From Utricularia gibba (taxonomy: Eukaryota > Streptophyta > Magnoliopsida > Lamiales > Lentibulariaceae): a DNA stretch of 64,000 nucleotides. Positions 23,851 to 37,400 of the stretch are shown here, in pieces. Every line of letters begins with the position of its first letter. Position 1 is the first letter of the stretch. Location of the stretch: contig CM007992.1 of NCBI GenBank assembly GCA_002189035.1, positions 3,534,001-3,598,000 of the forward strand, in the 5' to 3' direction. Both the position numbers and the translations under genes were made by a program. The notes under the pieces are model-generated. The model had not been told where the DNA came from. It did not search any database and worked only from the letters and a program-made list of their open reading frames with translations.

Positions 23851-24612
23851 AGGGAGGAAGCTTGCTTATAAAGAAGTCCGAAACGATGAAGTCATGCGTG
23901 TCAAACGCAGAGGAGTTTCAAACTTGAAAAATGGGATGGGATTCTCTGTTTCAAACTCAACTTGAAATTTAACTCAAAAAAGACTTTTTTTCCGGCATTA
24001 TGACCATGTAATCATCCCCTTTACGATATTATCGGTTTTGAGATGCATATTTGACTTTAGAGATCATCATAGCCTACGGTATCGCATGCTCTGTAAACCC
24101 AGTGCTCATCTGCGTTTCTATAAGAAATCTATGTATCACAGACATCGCCTTCTTGAAGGAAGTCCTTTTTAGAGGCAGGCTATGGAGGGGGACATGCCAA
24201 GCTTCCTGTTTTCTCAGAGTTTCAGGAGGTTGAGTCTTATCTTGTGATATATGAAACGGCAAAAGAAAGGACTTGCAAAGAGTATCGTTTATCCCTTTCT
24301 GAACTTGAGCCATCCCCACTTCGACAACTCGATTCCCAGAAGCAAATCTGCTAACAGGTGATTAGGCAGAGTTTTGCTGGAACCATGTGGCTTAGTTCAG
24401 CACATATCGTGTGTTTATGTGGTCGAACCCATGAGGTGAATGAGCAGGCGAATATAGAGGCTAGGAATGGAGTAAAGCAGCTACTGGTATCCCACAACTG
24501 ATTACATGTTACAGAGAGTACAACCAAGGAGAAAGCAGGTTGACTTGCACCCTATCTGCTTCTAGTTCCTAGAGTCTATAGTCCTACAACTGGACTCTGA
24601 TTGATCCACGTT
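23851..24612. other. Intergenic: NAC promoter and Dof 3' side
   Basis: A 762-bp stretch with no supported gene. The left part should hold the NAC promoter and leader; the right part (from about 24450) the Dof 3' UTR. Short open frames here have no recognisable content. Confidence 0.5.
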
Positions 24613-26150
24613 TCATGAGTTCTCATGGAACCGTATTGATCTGGACAATGCAGCTGGATTTGCCTTCAAAACTGTGGAAGTTTCATTTTCAGGAGCTTCC
24701 TTCTTGTCCTTGGACTGACTCTGGAAGCTTCTGAAGAGGTTGCTGATTCCGCCGGCAGAATAATCCACTCGGTGTTCATAAATCTTGGCAGCATCCAGGG
24801 AGCCATCGGTTTTTAATGATTTTGGAACAGGTTTTACCCTTTCCCTCTGACTGTTCACATCTCTGGGATGCTTTCCTAGAGTTGGGGAATAGGTACTCGG
24901 GCATGGTACAGGTGGAATGATCAAAGGAGAAGTCCATGGCGCAGCTGAGTAAACTTGCAGTGGAAAGCTTCCATAAGCGAATGCAGAAGGGGATGGTGGG
25001 GAGCTCCAGGGAACCGAATGCCATTGGTACGGCCACAGGGATCCAGGAAAGCAAGGAATCTGTGGGAGGCAACTCGGCATCTGTTCCTGCAGACCTTTCC
25101 TTCCTATCACTTCCCCTCTTGAACTGGGAATGGAGGATTCAGATGATGGATCATCTTCTTTACTCGCTGAGTGACCCAAGCTCCCTATTTCTCGAATTCG
25201 ATGGAAGCCATTAGTTGGACTGTTCTCCACTTTTTCATCATCAATATCCAAAGAATACACCGCGGATTCACATGCAGGAGAATGATTTGGATGATCCACT
25301 CCCATCTGAAGACCACCTGGAATTGTTACACGACGGAGCTGCACACCGGAATGCTTAATCTTACGGCGGCCAGCACCAAAGGGAACATTCCTCATGGTGC
25401 CACCAGCAGTCCAGTATCTCTGGCAGCTCTTGCAGAAATGTCTAGGCTGATTGGTGTTGTAGTTGTTGAAGTAACAGAATTTTGTATCTCTGCTATCACA
25501 CCGAGGGCATGGGAGAATCGGCTCCGGTTTCTTCAAAGATCCCTCCGGAGAGACATCTGTCTCGGCCTGGTCTTCAGTTTCAGATGCTACAGAAAGGAAC
25601 CTTGAGCCATCTTCCCCTGGCATCATCACCTCACTCTGTCCTCCCATAATCTGCAGTCGAGTTGATGCATATGAAAACGATTACTACCAGTTTTTTGAGC
25701 ATAAAGACATCCCTGCTTCCAGTAGGAGCAGACACAAGATGAAATCAAAGCAGGGGAACAGAAGAAACTTGAAGCTTAGACACTCATGATATATATTATT
25801 ACAGCTAGGATTCTCAGTTCCAGTGAGTTTTCCCAAATCTCCCAACGCCTCTTAATGATAGCAGCCAGTCAGAATAAATGGAAAAACCGTTACCCCATCA
25901 GATGAATTGAAAACAACGTACCCAAATCACAAAAACGTTCGAACCCATCCATGATCAGTTATGCATCAATAAGAAAAGGGTATCTCCGAAGGAGACCAAT
26001 CGTCACCTTTTCGGACTCCGGGGCTTCCTGATTTGCACTGGAACGCCCATCTTTTGAGGTGGGATAAGCTTCCCGGGTCAGATGGCAGATCTCCGGCAAC
26101 TCAATGGTTTTACCAAAAAGCTTAATTCTTGGATCCTTTACCTCTGGCAT
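24613..26150 (-). CDS. Cycling Dof factor (CDF-type Dof zinc finger protein)
   Basis: Nuclear Dof transcription factor of the CDF group, which represses CONSTANS-type genes in photoperiodic flowering and is degraded through FKF1. Two exons: 26007-26150 and 24613-25650; 393 aa in frame. Exon 1 encodes [20 protein letters not shown]; the KLFGKTI segment is the conserved N-terminal motif linked to TOPLESS binding. The Dof finger is canonical ([18 protein letters not shown] ... [12 protein letters not shown]2C-X21-CX2C) followed by [11 protein letters not shown]. Further CDF motifs: [12 protein letters not shown] in the middle, and [17 protein letters not shown] plus [12 protein letters not shown] at the C-terminus (the FKF1/GI interaction region in relatives). 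Joining the exons at GAG-AAG/GTGACG keeps phase. Paralogue number not assigned. Confidence 0.92.
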
Positions 26151-27789
26151 TTTTCGGTTTGACTGCCCCCTTAACGCGCGCTATATAATAATGCAACCTG
26201 CAACACAGAAACGAAATAAAAAGAACCAATTCCCAAGCACCCAAAAAGCACTTTCAGCTTGAGGGATCCGATACAATTGCACGGTCATACACAGGGACGC
26301 GTAACTCTTCGCTTTTGTTGCCGATCAGGTGACGTGGTAGAGGATTTTTGACCTTTTAAGGATCCTGCCACGTTCGCAAGAGAGTCAGCCACCAGTTCCT
26401 TCTCCGCCTTTTGGCTTTTCTCCCTCCTCCTCACCACCCACAATCTCTTCCCTTTGCCTTTACTTTACTTTGTCCTTCCAACACGCACCGCACAGGCGAC
26501 ACCCTCCAAGCATACAAACTCCGGTGATACTTCCCGGGAAATTCGAAATTCCATACGCTTTAATCTCTAACTCACAGCTCTAAGCTTGCCAATCAGGAGA
26601 ACTACCCCACACCACCTCTAAACTTATCCAAAAACCACCAACAAACTGATATGGATGATTCCGATTCCAGGATTACTTTGAGAAAGGTTGCGAAGCAGGA
26701 AAAGGAAAAATACAAAAGGCGGCATCAGTAGCAAAAAGCCGAGTCCATTTCTACTCAACTTTTTCACTTTACATCCCATGGCATCTATAGGACCAGCTTT
26801 CTTCTCCTACTTGTGGCTGAGAGAAAAAGAAGCGCTTGCTTTCAGCCACAAACATGGGATTTTTCCTCTCCCCTTTGTTGGATCAAAGGTTTATTCTTTT
26901 GCACCCATTTGGGAGATGATGAAAATGAAGCATTTTCAACATGGGACAACTTAAGTGGAGTCTTGTCTTTTTAAACCCAATCCCCATCTGTATCCTACCC
27001 TTCGGGATGAGCAACGTAATTTTTAATATAATATTTTAATTATTTATATTTAGATAAATATAAGTATTAAAAAAATATTTTTCAATTTAAAATGATATTA
27101 TATTTGATATATATATTTCTAAAAAAGATACTTTTAAAAATATATAATTAAAATGATTATATAATTATTTTACATATCAGTTTTATACTGAATAATATAT
27201 TTGCTATATAAATGCAATTGTTAACATATACGTGTATTTACCACTAAATAAATCTAATATTTTAAATTAATACAAAAAATATAGTAATTAAAATTTATAT
27301 TATTTGTTTATCATTATTTTTATTTTTATTATTATTGGATACAATTTGGGAGAGAAGCCCAATAATAAGTGTGTTGGGTCCACCTTGGAACCGAATGTCC
27401 AAGAGAAGGCTCAGTAATAAATTCCGAAGGGCCCAACTAGGAACTGACCGTACAATTCGGAAGAGAAGCCCATTACTGCGGCACCGTCTAGGCGCCTGCG
27501 ACTCTCTTTCTTAAGGCATCCATCTCTCAGCAAGCGGAAATCAAGGGGAAGTCATAACCCTGGTGGTGGCTCAATGTGTTTTGGTTACTGATCCCAAATC
27601 CTGAGGATTGTTCGTTTTTTTCTGTGTAGTTTTTCAGGTGAAAGGAACTTCTGCAGGTGTGCTCAGATTCTAATACTGATCAATCGACCGATCCATGTTC
27701 TCTGTATTTGGGAGATTCCGCTTTTGGGGAGGTGGGTTTTGTGTCGAATATTGTATCTTGGATTGCCCCGTTGTGCAATTTGAGATCAG
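26151..27789. promoter_or_regulatory. CDF promoter side, AT-rich spacer, and site II promoter of the small-protein gene
   Basis: The left part carries the CDF leader and promoter. About 27010-27350 is strongly AT-rich with no feature. Around 27356-27472 there is a run of site II type cores: AGCCCA (27356 and about 27467), TGGGTC, and GGGCCCAA (27429). Two share the longer word AGAGAAGCCCA about 111 bp apart. This fits a housekeeping promoter for the gene at 27790. Confidence 0.5.
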
Positions 27790-28077
27790 ATGGTTTGTTT
27801 CTTCACCGCGATCGCGGTTGATCAGCACGTAAGCATGGCGAAATCCGCGAATTTTGTTGTTCAGTGCGTGAAACCTGAGCAGGTCAGTCAGTTCGATAAG
27901 AACAAGAACGCTTCTTTAACTTCCCCTGATCTGTTGGCAGTCCCTGTTTGTGACAAATCGACAAATGCAGGAGTCGATGTTATACTGTTGATTGCTGCTA
28001 TTGGAGCTTTCGGGATCTTGCTTTTCCCCTACGCCAAGCGTTTGGCTTCAGCAGCCCCTGGATTTTCGGATGCTTAG
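27790..28077 (+). CDS. Small uncharacterised protein with one transmembrane segment
   Basis: A single-exon frame of 95 aa, or 80 aa from the ATG at 27835 (MAKSANFVVQ), which I prefer because the upstream 15 residues look random. I do not know a function. The visible features are a central VPVCDKSTNAGVDV segment and one hydrophobic helix (ILLIAAIGAFGILLFPYA) followed by basic residues, so a single-pass membrane protein with a short C-terminal tail is likely. A site II rich promoter lies upstream. I have a weak memory of similar small plant proteins, so it is probably real. Confidence 0.6.
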   Translation: MVCFFTAIAVDQHVSMAKSANFVVQCVKPEQVSQFDKNKNASLTSPDLLAVPVCDKSTNAGVDVILLIAAIGAFGILLFPYAKRLASAAPGFSDA

Positions 28078-28624
28078 GACACGGGATCTGTTTTGCCGTG
28101 TCCGCTCTCGTGGTGATGATTCTGTGTACAGACACAAGGTGTGAAAAGCAGGATGTCGCGGGCTGAGAAAGTCCCCGGAGTTCGATATTCAGTTGGAGAA
28201 AGCAGACGATTCGAGCAAGAAGCTAAACATCGTAACCAGAACTGAAAAGGGTATCCTGGAATTTCGCCGGGGGCAGCATCCCCAGCCGGAGGCGGAGCTT
28301 AAGAAGATGGCACCGCCGCATGGGAGGGCAGTTCTCGAGCACGCTGCGAAGAGAGTATGGCAAGGCTAAGAAGCAAGAAGAAAACCTCTTCGTCTTCTGT
28401 AATGAGTTACAGTTAAGAGTTATATAGAGCCATGGTGGTGGTGATGGTGAGCGCACATGTTCCAAGTTTAGATTCTGTAATGAATATCTCACATGGAATT
28501 CAGAAGATAACACACAAGGGAAACAATCAGTTGGAACAACAAACAAACAAACAAACGTGCAATGAGAGGAAAAAAGCACACCATTGGCTTAGAGTCTTGA
28601 TTTTCTCAAGGATGCATACCATGC
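28078..28624. other. 3' region between small-protein gene and tubulin
   Basis: Convergent spacer of 547 bp. It contains a stop-free plus-strand frame of 74 codons without ATG (28145-28369), reading SPEFDIQLEKADDSSKKL, which looks more protein-like than chance but has no known match. The right side includes an ACAA-type microsatellite (about 28540-28556) and the tubulin 3' UTR. Confidence 0.45.
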
Positions 28625-30337
<1,713 letters not shown>

Positions 30338-30632
30338 TCAAGAAGAAGAAGAAGAGAATCCCGAGATGCGTCGAGAGGATGAAGAGGCAGTTGGTTTTTA
30401 TGGTGCCTTTTCTTCTCGAGAAGGCGAAACGTAATTTTCAACCAGTGACCGTTGGTTGGCACTCCGTTTTCAATCTTTTGAAAAAATTAATTTAATTTCT
30501 AAAAATATTTATTTTTAGGAGTTAAAAAAAAAGATTTTTTTTTTCAGAAAATATCAAAGGACAGTACAGGCTGGTTGCTCATTTTCCACACATGTTACAA
30601 GAAGAAAGTGGATCTGAGACTGGCTGGAGCTC

Positions 30633-32781
30633 TCATCTCTTCCACCCTGGTTGAACCTTCTTATCTGAAAGAGCAAACATTGCAGATGAAATGGAGAACA
30701 TCCAACAGCAGAACAGACAGGAAGAAGATGGATGGATGTTTGTGTATTGTCACCTTCTCTGGAGGACAGCATTGATCTGCTACTTTTGCTGCTTCCCTTG
30801 CCATCAGGCTGCTGTATCCTGGGAGATAATGAAGTCACGAATTTGCCGTTGAGAGATGAGGGTAAAGAATGGCGGCGAACATGGCCGGATCCTGTTCCAT
30901 CGCCTCCTCGGAGTTTGGAAGATCCTGAAGCTCTAAGCTTGGCTTTTGCGGATTCAGTGGCAGCCATGTAACTTGGCAAGCTTGGTGGGGTGCTCTGTAT
31001 TGCAGTTTCCATGAGCTCTGGCTTTGCGGGGAGCGATCTTCTGTCCTTGATTCTCGGTTTCTGCTCGGCGATGATGCTCGCTTCTTTCGGACTACATTCT
31101 TCGGAGGGAGGCGGATTGAGGCATTGTGCAGCATTAGCATCGGCAGGGTAGAGATCCTTCTGCAACAAACCAGCAGTCTCGCTTACTGAAGCAGCTTCAA
31201 CCCCCTTTGTTTTGGTGTCTGGATCTTCCTCAATTGTCTCTACAGGCTGGGGAGGTTTTGTTGCAATCTGCTGTGGCTTCGGCTTTCCGACGACTGTTTC
31301 GGATATTTTTCGCAAGCTGCGTTTGACTCTCTCCAGCTCATTTTCAGCTTGTTCTTGGACAAGATCACTTCGAAGTTGTGAAGAAACTTCAAGAGAAGCA
31401 AGCACGCCATTATCACCATTTTGCTCACCTTCAGCCCTTCTAAATGTTCTTTTTGACTTCACAGTGTCATTCTCTATCTGCTTTCTGTGAGTCTTCACTG
31501 TGAGAGCATTTCTTGGACGTGGAGGAGGTACCCAAAAGTGAGAAACGGACCATCGTTCGAGCCAGTTCGAAGCCGAATTTGGTGCAGATCTTTCATATTG
31601 AAGAGTTAAAGGCATAGCAGGCGCCACTGCGCCAACAAGCTAGAACAAGGAACAGCTGAGCATCAGCTATTCATTCAAGAACATCTCGGTACATTTTCAG
31701 AGAAGAAATCTCAAGTCAAACCTTACGAATGTATGAATTCGCTGCCAGTTTTTCGATATCGAAACTTGATCGTGTGTCAACATTCCCCTGCACTTTCAAA
31801 AATAATTCAAACTGCCACAGAACACGAAGTGAAGACACCCCATGGTGATAAAAGTACCTGAGTCTCTCTAAATTTATACTTCTTTAGGTCTTTATCTGTG
31901 GAACCAGAGAGACGAACATTTCTTCCACGAACAACAGCCTGCAACTTAACAATTCCATGCATAGAATACAATGTAGCAACAGCCTGTCTGCGAACCAAAT
32001 GTCCATGAATAAGAGCCTGCAGCCTTATGATACCCTTCAGCGCCTGAAAAGCACGACGAGCCTGCAAAATTGAAGGGATATAATACTCATACAGATGGCA
32101 TGGAATCAAACAAAAAATATGAAGAAAAAAGGTGATGCTATGTTCTTCTTTTCTTTTCTTAATACCAAATAGCCCTTGAAGGTTGCTTGGACTATTGCAG
32201 CAGCTTGGTTGCGTCTCTCCGTCTCAGCATCCCTCACTGGAACACAAGATGTTTGCGTCTTCGAACTTTCAGTAATACAAGGTGCAGTATTGCACAGATC
32301 ACCAGGCAAACCGATCTCAAGCCCCGCATTAGATGCTCCATTTTCATTCAACTGGTGAGGAGCTGATATGACTAGAGAATCCTCCACTGGATCCTCTAAC
32401 GTTATCTCTGTACAAGTCTTTTTTTCAGGTGTAGCATTCTGCACAATATAAGTTTATTTGCAAAAACTGGTCAGAGAATTTCAAATTTTCACCCCCCGTT
32501 GAAGTTTACACTCCCAGATTACATCAGAAGAACTTTCACTTTGTTTTCTTTTTTTTTTTCAAAAGGTCATAACTGCTACGAACAGCCCCACATATCAATA
32601 TTGTACTGGCATGGGCAGGATAGAAACAAAAAAACTTTCAGCAAAACCAGAAACACATGGAGCACGGGAACTATTTTCCAAAAGCCCATCTAAGAAAAGT
32701 CAGCACCTTGAGTTTTCTGGATTTAGAATGCTTCTTTCCAAAAAGAACTGCCTTGATCCACCTCCCTGGAGACTTCCCCAT
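30633..32781 (-). CDS. IQ67-domain calmodulin-binding protein (IQD31-like)
   Basis: Plant-specific IQD scaffold protein that binds calmodulin and associates with microtubules or the plasma membrane. Six exons: 32707-32781, 32166-32438, 31858-32061, 31722-31787, 30754-31639, 30633-30664; 511 aa in frame. It starts MGKSPGRWIKAVLFGKKHSK, the family hallmark. The IQ67 region holds three IQ-like motifs: AAIVQATFKGYLARRAF, IIRLQALIHGHLVRRQA, IVKLQAVVRGRNVR, with the intron at the expected place inside the first. The C-terminal half is basic and disordered and carries DUF4005-type LPSYMAATESAKAKLR and RRHSLPSS. The last exon is only 32 nt and ends DKKVQPGWKR; without it the frame would run on with unrelated residues. 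It lies head to tail with the tubulin gene. Confidence 0.92.
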
Positions 32782-34471
32782 CAACAGTTCACTAAAAGAA
32801 ACCAGTAAACATCAAGGCACAAACTTCTGAAGAAATCAGGAGTTGGGTCATGCTGAAATGTTTGAAAACCCACAAACTGTAACTACCATGAAACTTATAC
32901 AGTAAGATCAGAACAGAGGTGCCCCATACACCGCATGGGCAACCGCCAAGTACCCGAAATAATATAAAAACAGCAAATGTGTAAACAACCCTCAGTAGCT
33001 ACTGCCAGAAAGATCTGCACTCATATGCCCAGAACAAAATGCGAGAACTTACGATGGGCTTTGGCACAATGTAGTTTAGATCTGGTATTTTATACCTCGA
33101 AAGAACTTCTCAAAGCACAAGTTTTACAATCTGATGAAGAACCCCACCCCAGAGATTCAAAATAAAGGGACCTGCCCGTGCCCAGTCAGCTCAGCATTCA
33201 CCGCAATGTGATATAAAGGCAAAAATGAAGAGACAAAAAAAAACCCCTTTCGTCGCAAAGAATTAAATGTGGGTAACTTCTGCGCTTCGAAATGCATCAA
33301 AATAGGCCCCAAGGTCCCTCTTTTCCACCTCGCATTCCTCTTCCGACTTCACTTACACTCCCTCGAGTTGCTCAACGGGAAATACGGCAACGATGATAAC
33401 CGTACAGTTAGAAATGAGAACAGGATATGTGTTTGGTTATAAACAGGATATAATTTGATTTAAATAATATATCGGATTGAAAAATAATTTAAATATTTAA
33501 AAAAATGTATATTAATTGGGCAAATGAATCTATTAAAGCCTTTAAATAAAATTTAACAATTTTAACCATTTAATCAACATAAATAAATAAAACCGTTTAA
33601 TCCAATCATTCAATAATATTCATTTAAACAATATAATTCTAATAAAAATAAGAATTAACAAATGACAACTTAGTCCTTACTGTTTAATCATACCATAGTG
33701 TTTTCAAATCAGATTTGATTCCATTAATACAACTTATAATTAAATCAAAGAATAGATTTAAATTGTGTTAAATGATTACTTTTATTTTTTAAAATATAAA
33801 GAATATTAAATCCGATTTAATTCATTATAAATACACTCAACGCACCTACGGCTAATGGCTATACATACATAATAAACATGTCCACAATCTGGTTGGTGGC
33901 AGTTACCCTCCAAGGCTTTTTCTATATCTCCCCCCTCCAGGGGAAATGAGTTTTAACCACATGGAAACATACCCATCTTTCATCAATGACTTGTCCCCCG
34001 TTGGAATACAGAACATCATGGCGATTTTGCAATATGAGCACTATCACTCAACTTGGGGTAGCCAGGAAAACGAGGGAGAACAATTGTAATAGTATGTATT
34101 GATTTAGTACATTTTAATTTATTTAGAATTAGATGTAGATGATATTATTTTATATACAAAAGTGTCAAAATGACTATATTAATTATAATATACTTTAATA
34201 AATAACCATATTTTCAAAATATATACCCCATAACATATTATATATATAATGACCAGCGTGTATTATTTAACGTAAATAATCTTTTAGGTTTAGTCTAACC
34301 TCTCGTTGTATGACGTCTTATTCACCGTGGCCAAATCCTTCAACGTCCCCGCCTGGTACCTTCATCCATGCCAAACAAAGAAACAGCCTTCATTTTCCCA
34401 GAAAGTGAACACAGAAGGGATAAGATGTGCATCAGGAACCACATTGCAGTGAGCGCTAGAGGTAGTAGTGA
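32782..34471. other. IQD leader and promoter, then AT-rich spacer
   Basis: About 32782-33400 is normal-composition DNA that should hold the IQD leader (possibly with an intron) and promoter. From about 33410 to 34260 the DNA is AT-rich without genes. The right end is the VIH 3' UTR. No named element was found. Confidence 0.45.
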
Positions 34472-37400
34472 TTAACCAACCAGGCGTTCCAAAACTGCTG
34501 CGCTTCTAGAGAAGTAGCCGGAGAATCCTTGGGGCATTGGCGGGGGAGGGAAATCTTCTTCCGGCATTGCAAAGGGGCGGATCATCTTCTCCATTGTATC
34601 TAGAGATAGATGTGATCCGGTTTCTTGTAGCCTTTCAGGGCCCATTATAGGCAGTGTGTGCTCCTGCCGGAAAGCAGTAGCCTCACTGTCGTTGCGCTGA
34701 TGAAAAAAGAAAAAAGGAATTTCGCATGAGTAACATGTAACACACATTCACAATGAAATTGAGATGTGGAAGAACTGTACTAGGAAATGTTACCTCCAGA
34801 GGAGACAAATCAGCACCTCTACTGAATGTCATCTCTATGCGGAATCTCTTTGGGTCTTCCAAGGGAACCTGCATTTGATTTAGAATGTTCAGAATGCAGC
34901 AACTTGTCTAGGCAATTAAAGGCAAAGATCCTTGGCGCCTACTTCTGTATTCTCAAACATTCTCAGAACAATGTAGCTCATGTAATCAAGCTCCTTGACC
35001 CTATGCAATCGGTGCAATGCAGTGTCAGAAACCAGGCTTGGTTCTCCTACATGGGACTCATCCAGATTGCAGTAACGAAGAACATTCATGACAGAGTGAA
35101 TGTGGGATTCCTGTCATTTTATAACGATTCGAAGATCAGTAATACGAGGACTGAGGAGGAGGTTATGACAACAGAATGTCAACAGCACAATGAGGCTTAA
35201 AGCTCACCGATGTGAAGTACAGTCTGGTGCGAACATGGCGTTCAGGTGTTTTGACATTTGCGTACCTGAAACCAAGGAGTGGAAGTAAAAAAAAAAGATG
35301 ATATTAAAATGTGGTGATAAGCCATCAAGGAGAAAAATATAAATATTTATACTTGGGGTCAAGACGATATTTAGTTTCTTTGTCGTCATCATCATCTTGA
35401 TCCATCGACCTTTCACTAGTAAAGCTGTTTCTCCTGGAGCCGTTATTTATCCCAGTAGACTTCGAATTATAATCTGGATGCTCTTTCCCATTCTCGGTGC
35501 TATGTATTTCGGACCTGGACTCATGATTGCTCTTTAGTTCTGCTACACTGAGTGCTTCTTCATGTGTATTTCTCAAATCAATCAATATTTTCCCCAGCAA
35601 GCGTCGTGCAATCTGCAGAGATTTGGTTTATCACACGAATGAGTTTTATCGAAAAAGGAGATTCACCTTGGGTCTAAAGGAGCCGAAACCTTAGTGGAAA
35701 GACTACCTTCGACCCAATTTTAAGCTTTTGTCTTGGGTTGATGCCATACTCATTGGGAATAACACCATCCGCAAGAAGCTGCAAGAAAAAATAATCAGAC
35801 ATGCACACTGGCCGCACAAGCTGTAACCTTGAGGACGCTGTTTTTTTTCCTATTTTAATAAAAAGAACCCTGAAGAGATGAATTTATGTTGATGTATGAC
35901 GTGAGTGATCTTTCAGAATGCAGTGGAACCATCCTAAAGCACGAAAGGCTTGCACACCTGTACAACGTTGAAGAGTTCGTCTAAGCATTTCAGGTTCAGA
36001 TGTGCATTATGCAGTAGATCATACCTGTAACGAAACAAAGCAGACAATAATGCACAGTGGATTAATCAAATAACCATGCAAACATGAAGGACTAATGTCT
36101 TACTTGGAAGAATCATAAACGTCAGGGATTTGAGTTATGTCAAACCGCCTGCAAATCTTCTCGAGTTAGAACAAGTTACACACAAAATTTGATCATTTGG
36201 ATTTCAGAGGATAAGTGGAATCATAGCAGACGAGATGCAACATGTGATAAAAGAAAAACTCACCCTTTACGTTCATTATACAGGTCCCGCTCAAGTTTTC
36301 TCCAACGAGCATACATGAGAAGGAACCCCTCACTACCACAAGGCAGTCCTGCCGCGATTCGATCAACATCCATATTTGTTTTGCCAAGTGCTCTGGCCTG
36401 ATCATAGGGGAGAATGACATCATGCGAGCTTGTCTCAGCAAGCTCCTCATCTTCATCCTTAGCTAAAACCCTTACTTGCTCAGTAACCTTCCTAGTCAAA
36501 TCCACCTGATAAAGATGGCGACAATCACCATAAAAAGTTAGTCAAATGAATAGCTATAACACAGCTCATGTATGCAATCACACTGAGTGGGGTTTATTTA
36601 CCAATTTGGGCAAAAGTTCAAATGCATTTGGAGGAAGCCCAGATCCATCAACGATCCATGGCTTTTCCGATTGGAAAAGACTTTTCTCATCTTTTCTTAC
36701 AGATGTAATAAGCTCGTTTAATCTAGCCTGAGAATGCAAATTCTGATGAGGCACATAGAGATAGCCAAGGGAATTAATAAGAAAAACTACTGCTATGCGC
36801 TTACTAAACATTGTTTTGGCATGAATGCAAAATTTCTGTATCAGTTTCAAGGTGTGGAAGTATTTGTAATCATAGCAGGTCAAAATGTGTACTACGTGTG
36901 TTTTAAAACGCTTATTTAGAGGTTTTCAAGAGCAACTGAAAGCCAATAATACGGTAATTCATGTTTTGTAGCTTCTAAAGTCAAAGAGTCACCTTGGCTT
37001 CCCTTATTTCAACTCTGGCATTGTCAAGTCCGTCCAACATGGAGGAGTCCTTGCTGACGAGTGAGACCTAGCCCATCAAGATTTTACACAACTGAATTCA
37101 TAGATATATAAGCTGTGAGAAGAAAAAATGCTTTACCAACCAAAATAGGTGTCAGCTGTCCTTCCAAATCAAGGAGTCCTTTGGCAAAAGCAGCCGCGGA
37201 CATCTAACAATAGTAATAAAAAAATAAAGTTAACAGCCATGAAGCTATTTCAGGTTTAATAAAATCATAAATCCAAGTAGAATTTTGCAGTCAAGTATTT
37301 ATCCAGGGTACATCTGAAGACATTAGACATAGGGGCAATAAACCACCTAACCTGCACACGTCCTTCATCTGAGCTATATATCTTTAGGTCGTGACGGTAT

